A stretch of DNA of 64,000 nucleotides from NCBI RefSeq assembly GCF_000764305.2, contig NW_025944539.1, positions 124,001 through 188,000 of the forward strand, written 5' to 3'. Of this stretch, positions 46,011 through 56,303 are shown piece by piece. Position numbers and translations under genes: made by a program. The DNA is from Hyalella azteca. Lineage: Eukaryota; Arthropoda; Malacostraca; Amphipoda; Hyalellidae. The notes under the pieces are model-generated. The model searched no databases and was not told the origin of the DNA. It saw only the letters and a program-made list of their open reading frames with translations. The stretch's first letter is position 1, and each line of letters begins with the position of its first letter.

Positions 46011-46279
46011 TATTCTCCCCCGGCCTGTTCTTCTTCACCAAAAACATTTCTGATCTCACGCAGGGCGCTCAGGAAGAGCCGCTGGGGGCGCAGGCAGCGA
46101 GCTTGAGCAACAGGTTCACTCAATGTCTGGACGAGGGCCGCTGTGACGGCAGAGACTTGTCGTAGCACCTCTGCGTCAGGCACCACCTTATCTGAGGTGC
46201 TACGGTCAACCCTTCGTGCCGTCCTGGCGAGCAAGCTTTTTTTAACGCGATATCTCGGGCTTTTAAAACCAAAACCCAT
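46001..46279 (-). CDS. SETD9: SETD9-like protein, exon 1 as modelled (N-terminal region)
   Basis: In the frame that links to the following exons this stretch reads from an ATG at 46,279 (MGFGFKSPRYRVKKSLLART) through DKVVPDAEVLRQVSAVTAAL to EEEQAGGEYWRD and a GTGAGT donor in phase 0. The D-K-V-[IV]-x-D-x-[DE]-V-L piece resembles the N-terminal helical region of vertebrate SETD9 as I recall it. The 5' limit is uncertain. The GFGFK start overlaps a short dispersed repeat also seen at 15,165-15,405, and a CAG at about 46,228 could be an acceptor from an unseen upstream exon. The donor is copied about nine times in the adjoining 40-bp minisatellite. Use of a later donor would hit a stop soon after. 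Confidence 0.6.
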
Positions 46280-46289
46280 GGTTTTGGAA

Positions 46290-46515
46290 CCATGGAACAG
46301 GGGGTTGTATGTCGATGAAATGGGTTATATAGAACCATGGAACAGGGGGTTGTATGTCGACGAAATGGGTTATATAGAACAATGGAACAGGGGGTTGTAT
46401 GTCGACGAAATGGGTTATATAGAACCATGGAACAGGGGGTTGTATGTCGACGAAATGGGTTATATAGAACCATGGACCAGGGGGTTGTATGTCGACGAAA
46501 TGGGTTATAATTAAT
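46290..46515. repeat. 45-bp minisatellite, 5 copies, at the 5' side of SETD9 exon 1
   Basis: The unit contains GAACCATGGAACAGGGGGTT and GTATGTCGACGAAATGGGTT then ATATA. On the minus strand a 15-residue repeat frame is open, but it is not the frame of the SETD9 exon. Confidence 0.9.
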
Positions 46516-47398
46516 TATATAGAATCTTCGATCAATTTCGGGGAAAATAAGGAAATGAGTAAGGCAAACAATTGATTACGTGTTGGCGGAATACAACCAT
46601 AATATTCTTTGATCTAATGCAACCGTAACTTAGTGATGGAAGAAATGAGCTCGGTGCGCAGGCTTGTATAGAAAGGAAAATAAACAACAATCAATAGAAA
46701 AATGAGTGAACAAATCAAGTCTTACAGGCAGTCGAATTATATTGCGATCAAGGTTTTTGCACAGCGCACTGTTAAATGTACAAAACTCGGAAAATGAGGT
46801 AATCACCCATCTAAAAAACAATGAAGACAGCAACACATTTTTTTTTTGAAGCTTCAGCACTGTTACACACTCGATATCTACAAAAAAGGTTATATTAACA
46901 AAAAGCGGCTCGATGAATCTCGAATCGTCGTCACACACAAAATTTTCTGAAATCACGCTAGGACTGAAAGCAATTGCGTTGGGAGCCAGCAGCTTCCCAA
47001 CACATTCATCACCAAAACGAACAACACGTTCATCACGTTAGCGAACTATTGGCCGATGCGGTAGACTGCGTTCCACAGAACACCTCCCAGTTATAAATGA
47101 GTAGTTCCATACAACACCTCCCAGCTAAAATAGTAATTAGCATTTAATAATACTACTAATTAGACATATTCGTCAGGGTTCAGTCGCAGAAGAACTATTC
47201 GTCAAAACGGTAAAATTCTAGAACATGTTGCAGTTGCAACAAAGCTAAGAGTACAGTGTTACCAAACTGAATAGTTATTTATAGAAATATCCGATTAGTT
47301 AAATGAAAGTTATCTAGTACGAGTGACTATGATTGAAAATCTTCATCTTATCACCGAATTTGCAATAAGTTGAGAGGTTAGGTATAATAAGTAAACTT

Positions 47399-47640
47399 GT
47401 GTGGCCCAGTGGTTAAAGTTCAGAGTACCAAGATTGGTGCAGAGAGGCGCGGGTTCGATCCCAGCTCTGTGCGCCAGTTTCTGGCCAGAATCGGCGAGGA
47501 GGCCGGGCGGTTAAGCATAGCAGAATTGTAGCAGTGAGTTGCGAGTTCGAGACCGCAAAATGCTGTGAATGTTCTGCGATGTTAAGAATCGGCGACAGGC
47601 CTACGGCCTAATAACGCTGAAACCGCTATTATATTATTAT
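47399..47640 (+). mobile_element. Dimeric tRNA-derived SINE
   Basis: The first head starts GTGTGGCCCAGTGGTTAAAG (A-box-like) and has GGTTCGATCCC (B box). A second tRNA-like unit follows (GGAGGCCGGGCGGTTAAG...GAGTTCGAGACC). The tail carries AAGAATCGGCGACAGGCCTA and ends in TATTATTATTATT. The two heads are not functional tRNA genes: the arms do not fold fully and they are embedded in one repeat. Confidence 0.75.
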
Positions 47641-47644
47641 TATT

Positions 47645-49930
47645 CGTATATTATACAAAATTCATGTAATAATTATGTTAAGTCATGACTACTATGTTGG
47701 TAAAAAAACTATTTTTGTGAATGAAATCGTCTATTTGTTTGACATTACAATTAATTATCACTCGAATAACTTAATTATGACTCGCCAGGTATATAACTTG
47801 ACAAATTAACTAGTATTGCAAGAGAACAGGGAGGAAATTACGTTGTCGGCAGCGAAATTACGTGAACAATAAGCATCATAAAACATCAAACTCTCGACTA
47901 TCATGTGAGGTGAACGCAAATTTTCTCTTTTTTCATAAATGGAGGCAGAAAAAAAATACTAATAAAATGAAGAATAATGTGTAAAGTCATAGGAAAACCT
48001 TACGATAAAGAGATTTATTCGCCTTAGCAAAAGCTTTGTCTTGAGTATTTCGTGCTAAAAAATAAACTTGTAGTCACCTTTTTACTAATCAATTTGTGCG
48101 TTCCATTCGAAATCCGACTGCATTCTAAACGTAGTAAAGAAGAATAAACAAGCGTGTTTTCAGATGACATTTTCATCCATGATAATTCAACTAATGCACT
48201 TGAACTTCGCTATTCTAAACAATATCACACTCGAAGAAAGCAAGAAATCAGGGGAGCAAATTTCTAACGGTATTTTTCAAACTAAACAAACGCAAGAACA
48301 ACCGCTCTACTTACGCATCATCTACTATTTGAAAACTAGAATAAAACTATTTGGGTACGATGTTCCAAACCCGTATCAGTTATACTGGCACAATCCTGAG
48401 CCTAAAGATAGGGACTGTGAAATATAGGTACTCCACTAGCAGGCAGGCTCGTTGTAACTCGGCAAGAAAGTCGAAATTCTCTCAAGTTTTCGCCCCGTTC
48501 TACCCAACTTCTCACCTGCATGGCACTCTATTTTGATTGATAAGTTAGTCCTCTCCTCAGCTTGACTAACAACTGTTTCACCAACTGCCTCCTTATACTC
48601 ATTATCATCAAGATCAGGCTTGACTCTACGGTTTCGAACGACTCACTGGCGGGGACAGATCAGGAAAAAAGTATAAGCGGGTGATATTAGCCGCTAATAC
48701 GATCTGTTAAAATATTTCCGGGTACAAAGCACCTTTACCACAAACACATTTGCATACGTACTAGTGGACGCTACCAAGAAGCAAAATCAAGACTATTTCG
48801 ATCTCGGTATGAAAACGTAATCGCAATACAAAATTGAAATCAGGTATAAAGTTGGTTCCCTAAGTAAAAAGTTGACTCATCGAGTACAAAGTAGATTCGC
48901 CAAGTACAAAGTTGGCTCATCGAGTACAAAGTTGATTTATCAAGTACGAAGTTGTGCGATAGTCCTGAAAAACTTGACCACATATCTGATAATCTCCTGT
49001 AATAAAGAATCAAATTACCTATACGTATTTATCAAACTACTGCGAAGCTACCTACGTAAGTTCTCAAGTTGGCATTTCTGTTATGTAGACTTTTGATGGT
49101 GCAATTCGCGACGTTTAAACTAATTAACGTACAGTAATATTGAAGCTCGGTCATTACTCGTAATAATATTGAATCTCAGCCTCTCGCATTACTATTTTGT
49201 AACTCAGAACTCGGCACCAGCTGTTTCGTTACAATTCTATAATCATGGGCACATAATAAATTTCACAGACGAAGCCCGATTGACGTTAATATGAAGCTAA
49301 TTTAATCTGGATACAATTGACGGGTTTGTATACAGTGGAAATGTCTATTCATCACGTAATTCAAATAGAAATGGTCATTTCACAATTACGTAACGTGATC
49401 AGTCATCATGTCAGAAATAAACATTCTTTACATTCCAAATATAAGTATACGAATAGTCCGGTATTGAATAATCCAGTTTTTTTTCATTATAATAGCACAA
49501 ACAAACCCTCACAAACAGGTGAAAGTATATCACACATGAGAATCCAGAGAGTAACACGTACCATCTTGCAATTCAAGCAAATTACAATTAAAATAAAACA
49601 ATGACTAAAATACGCATTAGAACAAAATTATTCGAGCGAAAGATTGTTAGCGTGGAATATCTGACCTTGATGGTTACCGCAGTAAATACAATTTTCAGCA
49701 AATTCTAGGATGCTGCTATTTTTAGGTGAGAATAGAATGAGAAACGAATTAATGGTATCCATGTTTGATTTGATATTTTCAATAGAGCAGATTAAGCCGA
49801 AAAATTCAATGCTTATTTCAGAAATGAAAAGAATGTTAGATTTGATTCGAGTATAAAGCTGATAGCAAAAATTTTTAATGAACATTTCACAACTGAGAGA
49901 AAGTTAGATTTGAGTTTAAAGCTGCCAGAT
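47645..49930. other. Region downstream of the LRR gene, no gene recognised
   Basis: Short plus-strand frames (48,164-48,427 and 49,317-49,604) lack any family resemblance and have no clear splice sites. The bases next to the LRR stop codon may hold its 3' UTR. Confidence 0.4.
48845..48955. repeat. 20-bp tandem repeat, about 6 copies
   Basis: The unit is AGTACAAAGTTGGCTCATCG with substitutions at several sites. Confidence 0.85.
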
Positions 49931-49934
49931 TAAA

Positions 49935-51680
49935 TCAGTAAATCCCCTCGTTGAAGGTAAAGTACGTTCCTCTTTTATCGGATGATTTGAGGAGCACAAT
50001 GTCAAGATTCCGCTCAAGGATCTCATTCTGTAAATTAGTCACGTCTTCTCTAGAAAGATTACTCCAGCGATCTACGTAGCCTAACACGCGTAGCTTTGGA
50101 CAACTCGGTCCCAGGCAAAGCTCCACAGCTCTCTTACCAAGCTGGCATTTGCCGATGACGAGTTTTTCTAGGTTACTGAACGACGAACAACTTAGGATGT
50201 CGGTAAAAACACTGTCAGTTAGTTCCTTGTACAGGCCATACGACGGCCAAAGACGATTCAAAACAACGTATAGCTCCTTCAATTGAGGGTGAGCTTTGCT
50301 GAAACACTCTAGAACTTCCCAGGATTCGACAGAAATGTTGGCAGAAGTAAGCTTGAGTAAAGTTGTCTCTTCGCTTTCCGTAAATATCGGCATCGACAGC
50401 CTTTCCAGGTTAGGGCAACTGGATTGAAGTTCGGAGAGCGGCATGAAGGTAGTGACAGATAGTGTCACAGACAGTGATGTCAAAGAAGAGCCGCGTTGCT
50501 TCAAGTACTGCAGTAAATAATACGGCCACTCAGACCCGAAATCACAGTCAACGTCCAAAACCTTCAAGTGATGGAACTCGGCGAGGCTTGAAAGCGAATT
50601 GTAACGTATGTGAAATTCAGAGACATCCGGGCAGACGTTATTTAAAATAAGGGACACTTCAGCCCCGATAGAAACGTCCCAAAGTTGGGTGTATTTCAGA
50701 GTGGACGGAGGAGGCACAAGAAACCCCGAAGGTCCGAATTCGTCGGACGCTTCAGCCTCATGTTTTCTTGCGAAGACAGCTTCATAGTTCTTCACCGATA
50801 GTTTATGCAATCCATCTCTTTCCAGATCAAATACTTCAAGCAAGACGCAAGGCTCTGCACTTGGACTGTTTAGACCACCATAAGGCATGGCAAGAGCGGC
50901 GCACATGGAGCCTAAGTCCAAATGTCCACCGAGAGATTCTAGGTTCGGCATCATCATAGCCAAAGAAGTCACGGTTTCAGTGGTCACTGCAGTAGCTGCC
51001 AGGCCAAGAAATTTCAGCGTGTAACAGCACTTGTGAAATTTCGTGAGCATATATCGGCGTTGACCATCTCGGAGTTCTGTAAGTGGTTCAGCATTGCTCA
51101 AGTAGAGGTGTGCCAAGCAATCGTCGTCCACATTATGAGACTCAGAAATGTCCAAATACTCTAAATTCGTGCAATTTAAACCAAGCGTCGACAGAAGTTT
51201 GGCGTCACCCAAGCTGCGCAATGTCACAGACGTCAACCGGTTCATTTTGCCCAGAGGAAGGTAGAAAAGCGCGTTGACGTCCGACCTGAATTGCTTGTCA
51301 CTGATCTTGCTGAGGTCACAAATTATCCCAAGTCGCGTGATATTTACTAGACAGCAGAACGCAATGGCGCGATAGATATTGAAGACTTCTTCGATGTACT
51401 GATACCCCGAAGACGACAGATCGAAAGATGTGGTCTTGTCATCGCCAAGAAGCTCGAGCATTTGAACTTTAAGATCTGCTGAGATGTCGTGCATGTGTCG
51501 AGAGAGCACACTTGACAACAACTGCTGTCGAGTTATGGGACTGAGGCAACGGATGATGTACTCACGCTGCAATTTCCTGGCAGGAACTCCTTGCCATTTT
51601 AAGGTGCATTTCATTAGCCATGATATGCAGCTTCTTGTCGCCACCTCGAGTAGAGTGTTCACTTTTCTTTCGGGAGGCAT
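49935..51680 (-). CDS. Leucine-rich-repeat protein, intronless, 581 residues
   Basis: This is one uninterrupted reading frame from MPPERKVNTLLEVATRSC to a stop. After an N-terminal helical part (about residues 1-110, with VPARKLQREYIIRCLSPI) there are irregular leucine-rich repeats through to the C terminus. Examples are NRLTSVTLRSLGDAKLLSTL, NCTNLEYLDIS, YTLKFLGLAA, MPNLESLGG, HHLKVLDVD, SSLTSLSV, CPNLERLSMP, HPQLKELYVVL and CPKLRVLGYVD. This spacing is typical of cytoplasmic F-box or VHL-box type LRR proteins that select substrates for ubiquitin ligases. The N terminus is not a clear F-box, so that role is only a possibility. No signal peptide or membrane segment is visible. Codon use and length argue for a functional gene; absence of introns could mean retroposition or a normal single-exon arthropod family. 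Confidence 0.85.
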   Translation of the reverse strand: MPPERKVNTLLEVATRSCISWLMKCTLKWQGVPARKLQREYIIRCLSPITRQQLLSSVLSRHMHDISADLKVQMLELLGDDKTTSFDLSSSGYQYIEEVFNIYRAIAFCCLVNITRLGIICDLSKISDKQFRSDVNALFYLPLGKMNRLTSVTLRSLGDAKLLSTLGLNCTNLEYLDISESHNVDDDCLAHLYLSNAEPLTELRDGQRRYMLTKFHKCCYTLKFLGLAATAVTTETVTSLAMMMPNLESLGGHLDLGSMCAALAMPYGGLNSPSAEPCVLLEVFDLERDGLHKLSVKNYEAVFARKHEAEASDEFGPSGFLVPPPSTLKYTQLWDVSIGAEVSLILNNVCPDVSEFHIRYNSLSSLAEFHHLKVLDVDCDFGSEWPYYLLQYLKQRGSSLTSLSVTLSVTTFMPLSELQSSCPNLERLSMPIFTESEETTLLKLTSANISVESWEVLECFSKAHPQLKELYVVLNRLWPSYGLYKELTDSVFTDILSCSSFSNLEKLVIGKCQLGKRAVELCLGPSCPKLRVLGYVDRWSNLSREDVTNLQNEILERNLDIVLLKSSDKRGTYFTFNEGIY

Positions 51681-51689
51681 AATATAAAA

Positions 51690-54600
51690 TTAATGAGCTG
51701 AGACCTCGATCGTTTCGTTTCACAGTTGACGCATGTGAGCATATATAGTTGTAACGAAAATAGGATAGGGCTCTGAAAATAATAAAACCTGTTAGAATGA
51801 TAAACCAGTACATCCGCCAAATACAAACATGCATGAAAGATGCTGACCCTAGAGTTTTTCTTATTAAAAGGTTTCTAGGTCATAGATATCTTTCAAAGAA
51901 TTTATGCGCATATTGCCACAACCGTTACGATGAAAACGTTGGACCCCAATTAGCACAAGTTTGTGATGAAAGTTACTTCTGAGCGGCAGCTGCGGCAAGG
52001 ATAGCAACAAACAAAAAGCACTTACTACGATAAATTGATAAGTAAGCAGCTGAAATCAAAAAGGAAAAGCGTATCTGAAAGCATAAGCAGAAAAGTTGTG
52101 CATTCTATGATGTGAACAATTTCAAAAACAATTATTAGAAACAGCAACAATCAGAATGAGAGACTGACCGTTTAGGAAGGTTGAATGAGAGCCACGGTAC
52201 GAAGCGATATTTGTAAGACTGCCACCAACTTGAGAGATAACTTTTGGGTGTCATGAGAGTTTTAAAGCCAATAAACTGGCAGGAAAATGCCTAGAAAATT
52301 TGCCTGTGTCATTAGTGTTTCTGAAAAATAAAAAAGAATACTAGGTGAACAAGCTTTATTTTCACTCCATCCATCAACAAATTCTCATTCTACCTGCAGA
52401 AGCCTTGCTTATAAATTGCCTTATTAGGACCATGTGTCATAGAGAAAAATAGTGACAAATGATTATAACACTTTTGGAGGAAAAGATTATCTCTTGAATT
52501 AAACAAACCTAACATTCAATCAAGGTTATTCTCTCCATCACATTGCTGATCAACAGAGTTGACATTGCTAAATCTCTTACAGAACTCAACATATTTTGCT
52601 TTCCACCACATTGCTGGTCAACAGAGTTACGTCATTCCTAAATCTCTTAAATAACTCAAAGTATTTTGCTCCCCATCATATTGCTGATCAATCAGGCCAA
52701 GTTATTGCACAGATAAGTGCAATGAGACAATTAATTAGCAGACTACAGTGACACCAATACGCTGCAACTTTCATCATTCCACTCAACCATCTATACTACT
52801 ATAACAAGAAGGAAAAGAAATAAAACTTCAATCACATTATTGGTCCTTTATTTTAATTAAAATTATATCTAATGAAGTCACAGCCAACAAACACACTTCA
52901 AATCTCAATATCATCAGGAAGAACTATGTAACTAATTGTAACAAGTCAACACACTTCCGTTAATGTAATGTTTGATGGCATTAACAACAAATTTGGATGA
53001 GCTATAATCTATCAATAACATTGGTTTCATTCCCATATATCCAGTATGCATGCAGCATGAATGACCATACCATAGAAAAGGTTTATTGATTTTCTCAGCA
53101 TTCTTGTAGCCAGGCACTGGTAATTTGTACATAATTTGGCGCAATATTCACACCTAAATCTCAAAACCAAATTTGTGTACCAAGGTGCCAGGTAAATTTA
53201 ACAAAAAACCAAAGGAATTTAAAACCCTTGGGGTTTTTTATTTAAAAACCCAAGGGATGGAGAAAGAAACATCAAGCATTTTATGCACATACCGTACAAG
53301 ACGCAAAAAAAAAAAAAAAAATTGACCGAAAAGTGAGAACTCAATTCAATATTAATAATGAACCTTTTTAAGCCCCAATTATTCACAACCATGCAGTAGG
53401 CACAACTGCCAAGACCAGAACTTAATAAGACAATCAATGGCATGTGCAGATCTGATGCAATAAAACTTTACTCAACAAAATGCAAGGACAAACAACACAT
53501 CTCAACAAACTGCAAGAAAATGCAGGGTAGGAGAATAGCTATACTGAGAATTTGTGAGCCCTAATTGGTATAAAATTAAAAGTGTTAAAAATATATAAAA
53601 TAACTAAGAGGTCTTGAATACTCATATCTGGCTGTCACTGAAACCCAATCTTCAGAAGCATAAATTCTAAGAAGCCTACCACTTTCTTGGATGCAAACAT
53701 AGCATCTCAAATGATTATGATTTTTTATTCTTTCAGGTATTGCTCATGAATCAGTGAGATAGCAAAAAATTACTTTTCTATTTCTTTTATGCAAATACTC
53801 TAATAAGTAAAAAAGTAAACGTTAAAATTAAGTGTAACTATAAACTGACATGCTAGTATAAATTACAAAAATTTTGCAATTTGATCAGCTATCATATTTT
53901 TGAAACCACTTGAAAATGATCATAAAACTATGGCACAACACATCACTTATATACCTACTGATGAGATCTGAAGTATCCTTGTCTGAGAATAAAATGTCAG
54001 TGATTTAGTTGATCAAAGACGGAGTTCATAAAGAGCTTTTGCTTTACTAGTCCTTTGATATAACTAAATTTTCAATTAATTCTCAACTGCCTTCTGTGTT
54101 ATAAAATAAAAAAAATTAGAGAACTGTATATGGGCCAATTTTTATTTTCACATAGGTCAATTGGATTCATAAAGAAATGTAAGTATATACTTATGGAAAA
54201 GAAAGATGGAAAAAATCTGATAATCATTGTAAGATAATTGTGTAATACATGACAATAACAAATTTAGGCCTTCTTTATTTTCTTATATTTTCCATGCTTT
54301 ACTTTTGTGAGGAAATACAGTAGAGAGTGCAATAAATAGTTGCCATTGGATGCATCTACTGTATATTCCCTATGAGGTATGCAACAGATTGGTATAGAGT
54401 TGTTGAAATCCTGTAATTAATATTAATAATATCATTATCATGTCCCTTATTTGTCTAACTGTACCTGATGTAAAAAAATGAGATAACTAAATTAGGCAAT
54501 TAATAGTACACTAGGAACTAAATGAACCCTAAAGAGTGGATTTTGGGGAGGAACTGATCAAGCAAAGAACACACCATTAACAAATAATTACTGATTGACA

Positions 54601-55090
54601 TTAGCCTGATTGCCTGAAACTATAACTTTCTTATAAAGGCTCAAAACTGATGTAGCATGACGAAGTTACAAATAAAAATACTCTAAACCATGTTGAAGTG
54701 TACAGTTGATCCTGTTACTAAAATGTTACATTTAATGGATCCCGCGAAATTAGTAAAAAGTTTTACCCTACAGAAAACATTTATGTTTGTATAAAATCAC
54801 TAAGGCAGTTCAAACATAATTGTTGCTTACAACCAATGATCTTATAACATGCACAGTTGAAAGTTGCAATATGTGTAACTGGCAAGACTTGGAACACATA
54901 TAATATCATTAGCTAGATTAAACCACAGCTACACAGAAACAGCCTAATTCATTTAATTAAATGCTACTGAAACTGACCATGAGTAATACTTAAGAATACA
55001 ACTGGCATACAGGGCAAAGAAAATAATTCTAAGTATCAAAAATATTCTGTAGATGCACAATATGGGCAAAATGGCAGTAACATCAAAAGT
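51690..55090. other. AT-rich region right of the LRR gene, no gene recognised
   Basis: One three-copy tandem repeat (52,520) and a short AAAACCCTTGGG/CCCAAGGGTTTT-type palindrome at about 53,205-53,262 were seen. Otherwise no structure. Part of it could be 3' UTR or intron of the gene ending at 55,096. Confidence 0.4.
52520..52695. repeat. Tandem repeat of about 65 bp, 3 diverged copies
   Basis: CACATTGCTGATCAACAGAG, CTAAATCTCTTA and AACTCAA-ATATTTTGCT recur in order. Confidence 0.75.
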
Positions 55091-55095
55091 TGTCC

Positions 55096-55639
55096 CTACT
55101 TTTGTTCTGCTGTTCTAACATACATCGTCATTTTACACTTGCTGCACTCAAATTCTAAGCTCAGGATTGATCCAGAATCAACTTCTCTCACAAAAAAGAA
55201 ATTGTAGAATGAACAAATGCCAGTGTTGTGTAGTGACATCAGACAAATGTCTGAAAAAAGTGTTTGCAAATCTACAACTCTTTTTCCATGCAATGCAGAA
55301 ATCGACATTTGAAATGCTGCTAAGTGTGCTTCATTAGCAATGGGAAAATCCATGTTGGAGTAATCATTTGGAACATTGGCTAATTGCCTGCTGGATGCTG
55401 CAACTTCAAAATCAGAGGCAAGTCCTGTTTCTTCAGGGGCAACTGTTTCAAAGGTGGCAACTGTTTCTTCAGTGGCAAGTGTTTCTTCTGTGGCAAATGT
55501 TTCTTCAGTTTTAATTATTTCTTCAGTTTTAATTGTTCCCTCAATTTGGACTGCTTCCTCAGTATCAATTGGTTCTTCCTTTATCTCGACTGCAACAAAA
55601 TTAGCCTCTGCTTGTTGCTTCAGAAGCTTTTGCTGCTTC
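55096..55639 (-). CDS. Exon with KEEP motifs and a Mutator-type zinc-ribbon-like C terminus
   Basis: The reading frame is open to 55,737, but a strong acceptor (CTTATCCTCCTCAG) at 55,640-55,653 makes an exon starting at 55,639 more likely than the ATG at 55,737. The protein has a basic start (KQQKLLKQQAEANF), then VEIKEEPID, a sumoylation-type motif, then degenerate T-E-E-T repeats, then a globular end. That end contains GKRVVDLQTLF, HNTGICSFYNFFFVREVDSG and LEFECSKCKMTMYV. The order G-[KR]-R-[IV]-[IV]-D, a C-x-F patch, a G-x-x-S-x-L patch and C-x-x-C resembles the domain found in Mutator-like transposon-derived arthropod proteins. The family assignment is from memory and tentative. Upstream exons were not found. 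Confidence 0.5.
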
Positions 55640-56303
55640 CTGAGGAGGATAAGAAACAGAGGTGACAGAACTATATTATACAGAGTAAAACCATCTGGGT
55701 ATGAATCCATAATATGAATCATGTCAATCCATTCCATTAAAGCTGCAATTATTAAAGCTTGATTGAAGATATAATTATCACATAATTAACTGTTTCAGCA
55801 TAAGATATTTGTTTTAATTTAGTAGGAAATGTAATTAATTTAGTAATTACTAGTTTGCATAACAGCATGGTTTAGCATAACATGTTGCATTTAGTTTTTT
55901 CAGTTTTTATTCCATATCATTTTTTTATTATTCTTGTAATATTTTACTTTAGAAAACACAGTTCACTAAAGTAGGGAAGAAAATCAATATTTGATTTTTT
56001 TAACACAGTTAAAAAAAATCAAGATATTCAAAAAAATTAAATGAACCTCAAATTTGAAATAACATCAAGAATTTGGAACATTAGCTAATTAATGATATTC
56101 AAAACAGATACTTAAAATTGCAATAATATTCAATGGTGCACAAAATTAAAGTAAATTAATATCATAATGATAAATAATAGTGAAAGATTGCAACAACTTA
56201 ACCCTAATCGCCATGTGTTGTCATGTCACACTACAACCACAGCTGCAAATGAGATCTGCCCTTAATTCTGTTAAATATTTTTTGGCATCTCATATTTTAC
56301 ATA

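Noticed and set aside
45281..46165. Plus-strand frame of 294 codons with repeated P-L-T-S-R-Q-H.
   Set aside because: It is antisense to SETD9 exons 1 and 2 and made mostly of the 40-bp array.
47400..47475. tRNA gene, because of A-box and GGTTCGATCCC B-box motifs.
   Set aside because: The arms do not close into a cloverleaf, and related pieces with a shared tail occur elsewhere, so it is a SINE head.
48164..48427. Plus-strand frame of 87 codons as a small gene.
   Set aside because: No family resemblance, no splice or promoter support, and length expected by chance in this much DNA.
55376..55717. Plus-strand frame of 113 codons rich in S and V.
   Set aside because: It is the antisense shadow of the T-E-E-T repeat region of the minus-strand exon.
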